This document shows, piece by piece, positions 1 to 10,293 of a stretch of DNA of 64,000 nucleotides (positions are counted from its first letter, which is position 1; the number at the start of each line of letters is the position of its first letter). The stretch is from Kalaharituber pfeilii (Eukaryota; Ascomycota; Pezizomycetes; Pezizales; Pezizaceae): the NCBI GenBank assembly GCA_015179045.1, contig WHUZ01000127.1, forward strand, positions 62,001 through 126,000, given 5' to 3'. The translations under genes and the position numbers were made by a program. The notes beneath the pieces are model-generated. The model was not told where the DNA came from, made no database searches, and was given only the letters and a program-made list of their open reading frames with translations.

Positions 1-19
1 ATAAGGGGAAAATGATGTC

Positions 20-404
20 AGAAGAGGAAAAATGCAGAAGTCCGTGTCCATCACAATCCGGGAAAATAATGAAGATAATGTCAAACAGGGTGAAATCCAT
101 CGGGATTCCATCCATTCCAACAGTGCTACAATAGGATCCCCGTGTTCCTCCCCGTGTTCTTCTCCGTGTTCTTTTGGTCTCAATAGCGCTTGTCTTCCTC
201 CCGGCCAGTACGTTTTCCATACCCGGCATCGGTCCAACAGGTGGTCTGTGGTCTCGAGGTCTTCGCCGCACCATCGGCATTCCGGTCCGTGAGCTAGTCC
301 CAGTTTATGTCTCCAGTGTCGTAAGCCTTTGCCTCCCAGGAGGCCAGCCATGGTGGAGACCCATAGGGCGGCACGCGAGTACTGATATTAAAAAAAAAAA
401 AAAA
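20..404. mobile_element. LINE-A copy with 5' inversion (twin-priming structure)
   Basis: The left part (about 50-345) reads on the minus strand as the C-terminal end of a Tad-like LINE ORF2, with a CCHC-type knuckle ECRWCGEDLETTDHLLDRC followed by the usual WPGG stretch. Directly next to it, on the plus strand, is a truncated tail A (GGGCGGCACGCGAGTACTGA) and a run of A at about 391-404. An inverted 5' part joined to a correctly oriented 3' tail is what twin priming produces in LINE integration. The left TSD cannot be judged because the window begins here. A chance junction of two fragments is the alternative. Confidence 0.6.
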
Positions 405-1730
405 GAAAATATGAACCTGAAATTAAAAGTATCAAAGGGAAGCTGCGCTAATGCAATAAATAATCGAGGAAGGCGTTTGTGAGATAACGTTATTAGCGTG
501 GGGTGCGCTGCACCTAATTCCACTACTCTGCGAACTAGGTCCTCCGCTAGGAGGTCCCTGGGCGAAGAGGCAGTACGAGGTAGTTGAATGGAGAAGATTA
601 CTGAGCTTGAGCGAGAGTTGTGAAATTGTATAGCAAGTGTAGAAGCCAATATTAGAAAAACGTGACTGTAGAAAGGTTGAAGGCAATGGAAAATGAGTAT
701 GAACAGATAAAGAGTGAATAGGAAGGATGAAAGATGAAGATGAATTGAGAGATGAAAGGTGAAGAAGGTAGAAGGACTGCCCTTCTTATAGCAGTTGGTG
801 CAGCATCCCCACTTCTAAGCATGTCCCATGCCCCTGGACTTACCCTCACCATGTGTATGTAACCCAGCATTGCCTATATCACCATACGACCCTCGTGACC
901 TGCGGCGTCTGAGCCCAGCGTCAGCTCGGTAATAGTAGCTTAGGCGCGCTGCCTACCACAACGTGTATTCACCGGTAAAGCGCTTATCGTAGAGAAACTG
1001 CCCATAAGGTTGTTTTACAACAATTCGACTAATGGATAAACTTAACTGCAGGTTCATGTATAGAGTATCCGGTGAAATGAGTTAGACAGAAATAAGTACC
1101 GACTCGATTGTTTGATAGTAAAACTACATACAAGGACCAACCGCTTGTGTGTCTTCCGCCGCGGCGTAACTATCTTCGGAGGGCAAGGATATAAGTGATG
1201 GTGGAGGCGTTACAGTAAACCGTAGCGGTAGGGTTTTTGTGCGCGATATTTCTTTCTTTGTTTCCTTCTCCCACTCACATTAATCCTCCTCCGTCGTTGG
1301 AGTCTCGAAGGGGCCCACATGGGTCTGAAAACAAAAATATTGAGAAAAAAAAATAAGAAAATCTGCCTTGAAGTATATTGCAAGAGACCATGTGATAGCA
1401 AAGATTGTTTCTGTATTGCTATGAACATCGTAGAAAGAATATTTCGTGAGTGTTGAATGCATAAGACACCTGGCGGTGGGTATCAAAATCGTGTTCGGCT
1501 GATGTAGTCCAGCGGAACCTTAGATAGCTCTGGAGGCCGTGACAAATGCTCCCCGTGCGTTCAAATCGATTATAAATAGGTATGAAGTTGCAGGTATAGC
1601 AAGGGCGAATCTCGCGAATTCAAATTCCGCACCTTATTGGACACATTATAGAGCGATCAATAAAGCTCCATTTGGGTATATACCAAATCAAGTATTGGAT
1701 ACATTCTGAAGCACCAGATTTGAATGAGCT
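405..1730. other. Intergenic stretch without recognisable gene
   Basis: No ORF here looks like a protein I recognise. Positions about 770-960 resemble about 47990-48290: both have a CTTATA-rich stretch, then GTGACCTGCG, GAGCCCA and TAGGCGC blocks. This is a diverged dispersed repeat, possibly LTR sequence. The rest is unassigned. Confidence 0.4.
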
Positions 1731-2510
1731 TTTTTTTTTTTTTTTTTTTTTTATTTTCACATAACCCCGCTTGCAGCTGTTCGCCATGGCAGGGTCCCTG
1801 GACCGAGGTCCTTATGGCCCGGAGACAGGCACCTAAAAACAAACAACAACTCACTATATACACCGACATTCAAAAGGGAATAGAGGAAATAAAACCCATG
1901 AGACAACCCGCTATGCCGTCAAGTCCATTTCCTCCACCTCCCTCCCCTTCCCCTTTCTGTCCACCTTTGAATTTCTATCCCAGTCATACAGGCACGAATC
2001 GTACCACTTGCCTGACAACCTTACCTTCGCTGGTGTTTGGCTATCCGATTCCACCTCCCCCTCCAGGTAGATGACAACCGAGCTAGCCTTCTTTCCCTCC
2101 CTCCTCTCTTTCTTCACCAACCATCTTGCCGCAACAATCTTTCCCATCCATGGGTTCGCATTCTCCATCCAATCTCTTACTTTCCCGAGTTTCTTTGTCA
2201 CCGCAATTCCATGTACTACGATCGCACGACCGGATTGCGGGAGTGTCCTTTCCTTTGGGATTGGCTTCGGAGATGGTGCTGGAGATGGTTTCTTGGACAT
2301 TTTCTGCTTGGGGGGACTGGTACTCTGTCCCCCTTTCACTTTTTTGGACTGGAAAGCAGTGGACTTTGTTCGGCTTTTGGGTGGTGCCACTGGAGGTCGG
2401 TCAGAATTGTCCCCTTCCGGGGGTGTGCTTGGCGGGATGTTCTGGGAGACAACTGCTGCATATGACAGCTTTGGTGGTTTCTCCGGGTCAGTTTGTGATT
2501 CCCCTTCCTT
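1731..2510 (-). mobile_element. LINE-B ORF1-only element, copy 1
   Basis: It is flanked by a perfect 13-bp TSD, ATTTGAATGAGCT, at 1718-1730 and 2511-2523. Read on the minus strand it carries an ORF1-like coding region, a 3' UTR containing GCCCGGAGACAGGCACCT, tail B (CCCTGCCATGGCGAACAGCT then GCAAGCGGGG) and poly(A), seen as poly(T) from 1731. The 5' end is almost the same as that of the copy at 62490-63287, so this is probably a defined non-autonomous unit of about 0.78 kb and not a random truncation. No ORF2 is present. Confidence 0.85.
1911..2510 (-). pseudogene. LINE-B ORF1 fragment (RRM-like domain)
   Basis: The longest frame runs 2390-1911. The N-terminal half is basic and Pro/Lys/Ser-rich. 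It is followed by a globular block containing GRAIVVHGIAVTKKLGKVRD, WMENANPWMGKIVAARWL and ASSVVIYLEGEVES, ending near DWDRNSKVDRKGK. The same block recurs in the LINE-A ORF1 copies at 33.3, 49.1 and 53.8 kb (HGIALRKDLGNVRRWLE, SSVVLYL), so it is the ORF1 nucleic-acid-binding domain of this LINE group; I infer an RRM-like fold. Upstream of the first ATG the frame is open towards 2510 but has no start codon inside the element. A frameshift separates the 2336-2602 reading. Confidence 0.6.
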
Positions 2511-2621
2511 ATTTGAATGAGCTCACGGAGACCTTGGGAACGTGAATATAGATTTTCAAGCGATAACTCCAACGAAAGCCGCACGGTGGAATTTGTCCTC
2601 ACATGTGATAGTGGGCCTCAT

Positions 2622-3201
2622 TCTTTTTTTTCCTTTTTTAATATCATTGATCGCGTGCCGCCCTGGGGGTTATGGCGATTTAGGTATATAGGAGATAAAT
2701 TGAAAAGGGAATAAGTGAGTAAACTATGAAATTCAGCGTAAAGAAAGATATGAAGTCCAACGAAATGAAAGATATGGGAAAGGAGACATTAGTCCGTTTA
2801 ACCCTCCTATCGTTCGACCTAGTGTGGTAAGTCCCTAAGGGTGTCCGTGTCCGTGTCTTTTTCGTTCCCCTTCTGTGGTCTGAGTAGCGCGCTCCAGCCT
2901 TCAGGCCATTTTGTTCTCCACACCTTGCAGCGGTCCAGTACTTGTGGTGTAGTTTCCTCCTCTTCCCCGCACCACCTACACTCTGGACTGTCCGTCTTCC
3001 CCAGTTCGTACCTCCATCGCCTTAGGCCCTTGCCTCCTAGTATACCTACCAGGGTCGCCACTCTGTGTCCTAGTCTCTGGAGCAGTCTGTAGCTCATGTC
3101 TAACCTGTTCCTTTCCTTTGCTCTCCAGGCTTTGGCTGACTTTATAATGTTGCATACCCGCTTCGGTGACTATTTCATCTTGGTACTGGGGGAAGGCGCC
3201 T
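2622..3201 (-). mobile_element. LINE-A fragment with ORF2 C-terminus
   Basis: A poly(T)-rich run and a slightly diverged tail A (ATATCATTGATCGCGTGCCG) mark the 3' end at about 2622. Further right, 3097-2819 on the minus strand encodes the end of ORF2: a KTDSPECRWCGEEEETTPQV knuckle, then WRTKWPEGW and a terminal TLRDLPH. Reading continues to about 3200 in another frame (HYKVSQSLESKGKEQVRHEL), the region between RNase H and the knuckle. The element is 5' truncated and abuts the poly(T) of the next copy. Confidence 0.75.
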
Positions 3202-3202
3202 G

Positions 3203-3233
<31 letters not shown>

Positions 3234-4240
3234 CATTACGGGCGTGCCGCCCTAAGGGCTATGGCAAGGGTTTCGATACAAATAAATTAACGCTAAGAAG
3301 CTAAGCTTGTCAAGATGAAAACAAAAGCATGTCATAACAGTAATGTAAGCTAAACGTGGCATAACGACTCGACGTGTCGGAAAATGATAACAGAAAATGA
3401 CAATGAAATGATGAATACCAACCACTGGTCCTCCATGCATTCCATTAGCGTGATGATTGGGTCGTTGTCCTGTTTTGGTGGGTCTTCGATGTCCCCTCTA
3501 CCTCCTGGCCAGATCTCGGATTTCCATCTGTGGCACTCGTCCATGAGGTGTTTGGTTGTCTCTTCCTGTTCTATGCACCATCGGCATTCTGGGCCATCGC
3601 TCTTTCCTATCTTGTATCTCCAGGCTCTGAGGCCTTTTCCACCTAGTAATCCTGCGAGATTGGTCACTCCTCCGAAGAGCAAGGACACAGACCCACTAAG
3701 AGACATCTTGGGTGGGCAGGGGCATAGGAGACACACAGGATCTTTTCTTATTCCTTTTCTTCTACCTTCATATGTATCTAATCTCATGTAACTAATCTCG
3801 CCATAGCCCCCAGGGCGGCACGCGAGTAATGATATAAAAAAAAAAAAAAAAGAAATCCTGCGAGGGTGCCTATGTGTCTCCCCAATCGTGTCAGGGGTCT
3901 GTAGTTCAGGTTGAGTCTGTTCCTTTCTTTCGCTCTTTGGGCTTTTGCTTCTTGTATGATGCCGGGTTCTGTGATCACCTCGACCTGGTATAGTAAGTGA
4001 GAGGCTATCTTGGCTGCCCTGTCTGCTTCGGTGTTGCCCAGGATGCCTTTGTGACTCTTGACCCACATGGCCGCCGTGTCTCGGTTCCCGTTTCTGTCTC
4101 TCTCTTCCTAGGCTCTCCTGAGGGCATGTGTGGTCCCGTCTGGTGTGGGGAGGTCCAGAACTGTACCTCCCGCTGTTTCAGCTCTCTGTGCTTTAGCTCC
4201 GGCTGCTGTTGAGCATAGTGCAACAATTGCTAGCACTCTA
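3202..4240 (-). mobile_element. LINE-A copy with RNase H and knuckle of ORF2
   Basis: The 3' end is at the poly(T) 3203-3231, followed by tail A. On the minus strand, about 4070-3840 encodes the end of an RNase H domain (MWVKSHKGILGNTEADRAAK), and 3640-3430 encodes the PECRWCIEQEETTKHLMDEC knuckle and a WPGG motif, with ORF2 ending near DQW. Another LINE-A insertion (3659-3853) separates the two halves. Upstream of RNase H the reading degrades and the copy is 5' truncated near 4240. The sequence cannot show whether it landed inside the 2622-3201 copy or beside it. Confidence 0.75.
3659..3853 (+). mobile_element. 5'-truncated LINE-A inserted in a LINE-A copy
   Basis: An 11-bp TSD, AATCCTGCGAG (3648-3658 and 3854-3864), brackets 195 bp. 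The insert encodes the last ORF2 residues (KSKDTDPLRDILGGQGHRR), then a 3' UTR, tail A and A(n), in plus orientation within a minus-strand LINE. Removing it restores the ORF2 reading of the host copy (LTRLGRHIGTLAG continuing into LLGGKGLRAWRYK). This is direct evidence for target-primed reverse transcription and for the relative age of the two insertions. Confidence 0.9.
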
Positions 4241-5191
4241 TCATTGTACGACTCTCGTGAAGTTGATAATCTAGAGGCCTATCATGATACTATTTTCACC
4301 TACAAATATATAAAAGAGAGAAAAGCACAGCTAGGATAACCAATTATACTATCCGTTTATCGACTTAGTCTATGACAATGAACATGGTATAACCACGCAT
4401 TCGGATCCTTGCTATATTTGCACTATCAAATATGACAGATCAATTACCAGAAAAGGGGGCGGCAAGATTGCTATCTATCCAGTAAATGAAAATGCCCAAT
4501 ACTCCACACTGGCTCAAGGTCGGGCCGACGAACCTCACGTAATATAACAGGTCATCCAGGACGACGAGGTATCAATATGGTAGGTTTCTCCGTATCGGGT
4601 GAATTTACCGTACTCCTTTGAAGGGTCTGAAAAACCGGGGCTAGGAAGGTATGGAACTGTATGAACCTCGCATTGAACTAGCATATCTACCGTCCATGTC
4701 TACCAGAAATCAGTGACACTTTGGTATCGCTACTATAAGTTATCGTTATTTCTAATGCTGTGGCTCTTAGGGATATGCATATACACTACCTTCTTTCTAC
4801 CATGAAGATCGGAGTACTTTTCCGAGCCTGGAATTGAAGTCATGGCTTTTTTGTGCGTCTGTGTGTTTGGGTAGCATAACTACATATAGCTATAGCATTA
4901 GTGCTAGCCGAGGTAGAATGCAGCTGGAGGAGAGATAGGGGAGGGAAAAGTACCTGCAGGAGCTGGTGTTGCTGCAGCTATGTGGAGAGCGGCAGAGCGA
5001 GCGACCAAGTCCAGCCCGGCTGAATAGTGCAGCTACATCGTTGGTGAAGGCATGTTCTTGTAATCTGAAGGTCTTCTACAATTTGGGTAACCAGTGCCCA
5101 CTCCCTCCCTCCATATATCAAATACTTCCCCATAATGTCAAGGTTTTCAAGTAATGCGTCTCACGCAGAAACCGCGCATCACTGAGTAATA

Positions 5192-5195
<4 letters not shown>
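4241..5195. other. No gene seen
   Basis: The sequence is moderately AT-rich. The few ORFs, such as 4966-5154, lack domain character, and I see no repeats or RNA genes. Confidence 0.4.
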
Positions 5196-5227
<32 letters not shown>

Positions 5228-5246
5228 GTCATTACTCGCATGCCGC
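5196..5246 (-). mobile_element. Tail-A micro-insertion, 51 bp
   Basis: The TSD GAGTAATAGCTC lies at 5184-5195 and 5247-5258. The insert is a poly(T) run of about 29 followed by only the last 22 or so bases of tail A (AATGTCATTACTCGCATGCC). Reverse transcription evidently stopped inside the hairpin. Confidence 0.85.
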
Positions 5247-5342
5247 GAGTAATAGCTCACAAGGTCCTGTTATGATAACCGAATACACGCGACGATATGA
5301 ATTCTGAGCATTTACCTCGCCGTCTAGTTTGTTTAGCCCTTT

Positions 5343-6320
5343 TTATGAACTCCTAATAATGCGTGCTTGTTGCAAAGGCTCTGAGAGCTTCAGCCTATAA
5401 GCTGCGGTGTTGGGTGTTGGAAAATACAATGTCTGTTCTTTCACGGACAGATTCCAGCAGATGGGGGCATGTATGACATCCGCCAGTTGATGCGTCATCG
5501 ATTCACCGGTTTTGTTACCTTGTAAGCAACGCAGATACCATTCCATATACTGAATGTCATTAAAACTCCTACAATACACTCATCAAAAACTAGGATTCAA
5601 GAAATATTCACGGTAATTTCCAGACATTGGATGCTGAGTTAGCAGGAGCGAAATAGGGTCTAGATGAACTGTAATTCGGTTGTGTATTGAGATTGAAATC
5701 TGTTGAGTTGTTGCACACGCAGTCTTTCCATTGTCTTCATGAGCGATTTCTGCGTGAGACATGTACGGCGGCACTTTCAATTGGGCAATCCTTATTCGAA
5801 AGCCTCGGAGGAGTTAGAGTTAACGTGATAATATCGCACTCGCTGCGGTGACCCTACTTGTAGGATCACATATACATATATTCCTCGTTTGGATCCTTTG
5901 GAACCCGGATGATCTCATGCTCTTTGAACTGATAGTTTGTGACCAATCGTATGCATGTGGGAAACCTATGGCTATGACAATGATGTTCTTAGGAAATATG
6001 ATTGATCGAATTGCCGATCCTGTACATCTTACAGGGGTTTGTATCAGTCCACCTCGTAAATGACGTGCTACAGTAATACCAACTTTAACAAAATTTGGCA
6101 TCACCAAACCTCTGTCATCGTGAACCTCCAAGAAACGAAGCATAGTTGCTTGCGACTGCATATCTATCTTGGATGGGTGCACAAAGTTCATCTCAGTCTC
6201 AGAATCAAGTGAGAAACCTTCATATCGGTGCCCTATAAAAGAGTTAGAAACCCCCATGGTTTGTTGTCCACGCCCATCCTCCGTCTTGATATAAAAAAAA
6301 ATAAACTCCTCCGTCAACAA
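5343..6320 (-). pseudogene. Hypothetical minus-strand coding remnant
   Basis: Three consecutive minus-strand open stretches (6320-5820, 5780-5583 and 5579-5343) have protein-like composition. The first contains GHRYEGFSLDSETEMNFVHP and LRFLEVHDDRGLVMPNFVKV; the last contains YMEWYLRCLQGNKTGESM. They lie in different frames. No convincing set of splice sites joins them, so this is either a multi-exon gene I cannot resolve or a decayed one. It is divergent from the spliced gene at 6392. I do not recognise the family. Confidence 0.3.
6286..6306 (+). mobile_element. Possible 21-bp tail-A micro-insertion
   Basis: The motif TCCTCCGTC is duplicated (6277-6285 and 6307-6315) around TTGATATAAAAAAAAA plus a few bases. 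TTGATAT followed by A matches the extreme 3' end of tail A as seen at 61130. If real, it is the shortest insertion in the window. It lies at the 5' end of the minus-strand remnant, between the divergent genes. A simple slippage duplication is the alternative. Confidence 0.45.
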
Positions 6321-6391
6321 ATATCACGTGCCCGCCTCTCCAGTCGCACCTTCGTCTGCGCGCTTTTTCTCAACAATACTTGCTAGCATTC

Positions 6392-7123
6392 ATGACGTCC
6401 CAACTAACGCAATCTTTGTCGACTCTCTCTATATCTCCACCCGAGATTGATGTATGCTTTTCGTTGCGACACCTTTAGTCGAACAAATCTATTTCTAACT
6501 ACATATTATAGGACGGGGATACACTGACGTCCGCCAGAATTCTGCGGGCTCTGCTAATGCAGTTGCAGGGACATCAGCTCGCAGTCCGGGATTTTTATAA
6601 TTCCAAATGCGATCGAATTCTACAAGAAATCCGCACAGTCGCTGAGCAGGTCGTAAATGCTCATGCAGTATATCTAAGCCTTTCCAAGTGGGGCGACGTA
6701 TCGGCAGTCGATGCCGCAGTCAGCGAGCAGCCATTTGACATTTCCGCAGTGATGGCCTTGCAACTGCGGGTAATCGAGTATTTGGAAAACCGACTTGGCC
6801 ACGCCAAGGACCAGCTGCACGATATTCAACAAGAGGTTGCACAAATCGCATTAGCATCGTCGTCAGGGACAGATAGTGCCACCTCAGAAGAGGATTCCCG
6901 CCGCCAGGGTTTGCGTCTTCGTACTCTCACCGCTCGGCCAACTGTTCTGGCAAAAGCAACCTGTGTATTGGAGAACATAGAGAATTGTGCCTTAGAAGCA
7001 TGCCTGACTTTCAGTGAGGAGCAACTACCGGATGATCAGTTTGAACCTTTTTTTGAGGAACTAGCGGCAGGTCCTTTGAGACAACAGCAGGCTATTTGCC
7101 ACTTCTTAGCCAGTAGTGCCTAA
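6392..7123 (+). CDS. Hypothetical protein, spliced, about 223 aa
   Basis: Exon 1 is 6392-6451 (20 codons, MTSQLTQSLSTLSISPPEID). The intron is 6452-6511 (60 nt; GTATGC donor, CTAAC branch site, TATAG acceptor). Exon 2 is 6512-7123. The junction is in phase and extends an otherwise 188-codon frame upstream to a plausible ATG. The product is rich in helix-forming residues, with coiled-coil-like stretches around residues 36-75 (RILQEIRTVAEQVV) and 100-135 (RVIEYLENRLGHAKDQLHDI), then an acidic Ser-rich linker at about 136-152 and a C-terminal acidic half. It has no signal peptide or membrane segment. I do not recognise the family. It is one of the few undamaged host genes here, and 71 bp separate it from the divergent minus-strand remnant. 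Confidence 0.7.
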
Positions 7124-7524
7124 GTAACCAGCTCCAGAGCAGGTGAACACGGAAGGGGGTTGAGCACCCGAGAGGTGCTGTCTTTTCTCCCTCGTTGCTG
7201 CTTAATGCACGTCTCTTGTCTGTGTACCTTTTAGGGCTGTCAACCACAGCTACGCAGGGATTGGGAAAGGTGTTTTTTTTGTTATGAAATGCAGCTGGAA
7301 TTCGTTGAATCTAACAATTGACTAAGGTTGCATGCTTTGGATGATTCACGGGCAATAGTCTTGCGAATATCTGTGGACGGCGTGCGTCTTGTCCTCCTCG
7401 TTTTGCGTGGCGCTTGAGCTGGGATGTACGCAGAAGTATATATACCTTGTTCCGCTGTGTTTATTGGCAGCCTCCCAAATTCCACTTGCAATGTACACCC
7501 CAGAGTGAATTTTTTTTTTTTTTT

Positions 7525-7560
<36 letters not shown>

Positions 7561-7688
7561 ATTGTAGTGTCTCTGACAGCCATTGGCTTGAGTTTTTATC
7601 CCTCCGAAGAAATATGTACAACATGAAAAATCTGTGCATTGATAGAACATAGTGTGGTATCTAGTAGATTGGCAGCAGATTGATTGAA
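7124..7688. repeat. Non-coding stretch with T(21)(AT)13 microsatellite
   Basis: Downstream of the spliced gene nothing looks coding. A run of about 21 T (7510-7530) followed by about 13 AT dinucleotides (7531-7556) is a compound microsatellite. It may have started from a poly(A) tail, but no tail A or B motif adjoins it. Confidence 0.5.
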
Positions 7689-7905
7689 TTTTTTTTTTTT
7701 TTCATTTTTTTCATATCTTAATCGCGTGCCGCCCTATGGGCTATGGAGATATTAGGTATATAAGAGATTCATGGAAATTAAGAATATTAGCTCCATTCCG
7801 GTCTGCCCACGTCCCCGTTCCCATCCTTAGCGCCCTATCCACCCCATCAGTCCCGTCAGCGGGTCCCCTTCCCCCTCACCCGCCTCGGGCGGGAGTAGTA
7901 TCGGA
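7689..7905 (-). mobile_element. LINE-A fragment, ORF2 end
   Basis: A poly(T) run from 7689, interrupted by CA, is followed by tail A (TTAATCGCGTGCCGCCC, then GGGCTATGG). On the minus strand, 7905-7827 encodes the terminal ORF2 residues LPPEAGEGEGDPLTGLMGWI before the stop. Short direct repeats TGATTGAT on both sides may be an eroded TSD. Confidence 0.7.
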
Positions 7906-8235
7906 GTGATTGATTTATTGACATTGATAATAACGGAATATGACAGCGGTGGGATCAACCTGACAAAGGAATGCTGTGCCGACGACAACGCTTGACCCTG
8001 TCGACAACGCCTCTCAAACCTACCCCATATTGCGGCCTTTGTCTTCCAACAGCATTGGGCCATTTTGAGGACCTGAGGCAGAGTATTCTAACAGAGATCA
8101 TTGGCATAATATCTTGCACTACAATGTACCACGTTCCGGCACATATTTTACACTAATTTGAAGCTCCGGACGAGAATGTAGTACCTCAACAACCAGAGCA
8201 GGATTATGAGTGCCCTATCTTGCAGATACAATATT
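7906..8235. other. Left flank of the MULE tower
   Basis: No gene is evident. On the minus strand the 50 bases next to the MULE read YCICKIGHS and then a stop, in phase with the disrupted host gene on the other side of the tower (25453-26465) if a shared CCGG is used as the join. Confidence 0.35.
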
Positions 8236-8324
8236 CCGGAATGTCTCCATCCAGTCACTTTTCTGACTGGATGGAAGTAGGGATAAAAGGCACTAGCCAG
8301 ATATATATTTAAAGCATCCGCTAA

Positions 8325-8479
8325 TCTTATATAGTACTGAGTTACATCCCTCTTGGCGTACACCGAACCCCTGTCAGAAAAGACCTTGGCAGCAACCGCG
8401 AATGCCATCTTACATCTTATATAGTACTGAGTTACATCCCTCTTGGCGTACACCGAGCCCCTGTCAGAAAAGACCTTGG
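8325..8479 (+). repeat. Tandem duplication of the Helitron 5' terminus
   Basis: The first 65 or so bases of the Helitron (TCTTATATAGTACTGAGTT and onward) are repeated at 8415-8479 with one or two differences, a 90-bp period. The second copy is again preceded by A and starts TC. It could be a misfired second initiation site or a tandem end duplication. Confidence 0.8.
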
Positions 8480-8607
8480 TACTGATTGAAATGTACATAA
8501 ATAATCCTTGGTTTTTTGTTTGTGTACATATTCCTTACCCCTGAAATTTACATATTTCGCATCCCCACAATCTACATATTTCTACCATATAAAATATCGA
8601 TTTTATC

Positions 8608-8705
8608 ATGGAAACATCACGTTGTACCCGTTGCAAGCAAATAAAACCAGTTCAGGATTTCGCACGAGCTCGAAATGGAACTTTACGAAAGACTTGCGTG
8701 TCATA
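8608..8705 (+). pseudogene. Helitron protein N-terminal segment
   Basis: An ATG at 8608 opens METSRCTRCKQIKPVQDF and continues ARARNGTLRKTC. A CxxC followed later by TC resembles the short zinc-binding start of fungal Helitron replicases (assigned from position and motif only). The frame is cut by the foldback element at 8706. On its far side the sequence around 9990-10240 gives only a short plausible continuation (MPDAGDITFGSVGGGVPRKP at about 10156-10215) and a GTAAGT donor at 10242. I could not join these to the main frame at 10294. Confidence 0.45.
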
Positions 8706-9985
8706 CATGACTGTGCTCAATTATGGCTCTTTGCACTCTCAAATGGCCATAGAGGAAGGTTAGCTAACTCATACAATCATAGAATAGGGTTGGTGTAGAT
8801 TTTTAAGGGCTCAAAAGCAGTAGCCGAATGTCCGAAACTGCCGGAAATGCCGAAACTGCCAATATATCCTATTGTAGATATAATATAGCCTACCGCGACC
8901 CATATACCACTCTAAGCAGTATTTCCATACTCTCCCTATAGTCTATAAAGTTTTGTACAGCAAATATGCACTAGAATAGTCATTGTATAATACATTAATT
9001 CTTTCACCACTTTATTCTATTAGCAAGGAAAAATTTATGTTAGGTGCTACCAGCTTGACCGCAGGATGCCGTTATACTCTATAGACTATTTCCTGGCTGC
9101 TTTGCACACTCTAGATATCCATAATTCTTAGTATCATAGGCATTCCGAGTGTTCCTGCCATCCTTACTGTCATAGGTATCATGGGTGCCCTTGGCCTCTT
9201 TATACAGCTTCTTACAGTGTACTGTCCTAATGTCATTGCTCAACACTGAACACCCTGATAAATACTCCCTTATCTAGTCACTCTGACGCCTATGCAGCCA
9301 TTGTAGGGCAATGGACGTCTAGAAGTATACTAGCTTGTTCTATTACTATAAGGAAGATGCAATCCTTATCAATATTAATATCTATATCAACCTATATAGA
9401 CCTGTATGGCGGTGGTTTTGTAATCCTTATCCTGCCTGTCAGTTCTGATATATATCGATGTCACAAGAGCTCATCTCACCTGTTAATCCTGTCAGTTAGG
9501 CATATACTATTATGGCCATAGGAGTGCTCATAGGAATGCTTCCATACCTGGCAATTCTACTGCTAAATACTGTCCTCAATGTAGACGCCTATCGTAGCAC
9601 CAATCCTGTAATCTTGCTATACTGTGGCATTCATGAGAGCATTTTTTCTAGCAGTAAGTACTATCAGTCCTGCTACATGCAATGATATTCGTGGGTGGGT
9701 GTCTTCCTAGCAGTAAACGCTATCAGTCATAGGATACAGCGCTGCAGTTAAGATGGCAGTTTCATACCCATCAATCCTATCATTCCTAGTGTATACTATT
9801 GCTGCTTCGAGTAACAGTAGGGACATTTTGGTAGTTTCAGCATTTCCGGCACTTTCGGACATTTCGGCTACTGCTTTTGAGCCCTTAAAAATCTACACCA
9901 ACCCTATTCTATGATTGTATGAGTTAACTAACCTTCCTCTATGGCCACTTGAGAGTGTGAAGAGCTATAATTGAGCACAGTCATG
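8706..9985. mobile_element. 1.28-kb foldback MITE with about 160-bp inverted repeats
   Basis: Terminal inverted repeats at 8706-8868 and 9826-9985 begin CATGACTGTGCTCAATTAT and are flanked by TA on both sides, suggesting a Tc1/mariner-pogo type target. The interior has no coding frame. It holds many loosely repeated motifs around TATCAGTCCT and CATAGG. It is non-autonomous and inserted in the Helitron 5' region, so it is younger than the Helitron. Confidence 0.8.
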
Positions 9986-10293
9986 TAGTACTTGGTATAT
10001 GCTATTCTGTGGTATGCAAGGGGGGGTAGAGAACTGTACTTTTTGTGTATATAATTGAATGAAAAATGGTGTACGAAAAGTGCAGCTATCAGATATCCTC
10101 CAAATATTCAGCTATGCCTACTAAATATGCTGCACTTTACATGATGCTGCTAACATGCCTGATGCTGGAGATATTACGTTTGGAAGTGTAGGAGGAGGGG
10201 TGCCAAGAAAACCTGCACATCCCGGTCGCCAGGCACTACTAGGTAAGTGACGGTAATGCAATATAGACACGGCATAGAAGAACTAGATTAAAT

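Noticed and set aside
2037..2545. Three overlapping plus-strand ORFs of about 140 codons (and the same at 62809-63235)
   Set aside because: They are antisense to the LINE-B ORF1, whose minus-strand reading is shared with other ORF1 copies.
7509..7556. T(21)(AT)13 as another tail insertion
   Set aside because: No hairpin tail motif and no flanking direct repeat, so it is treated as a microsatellite.
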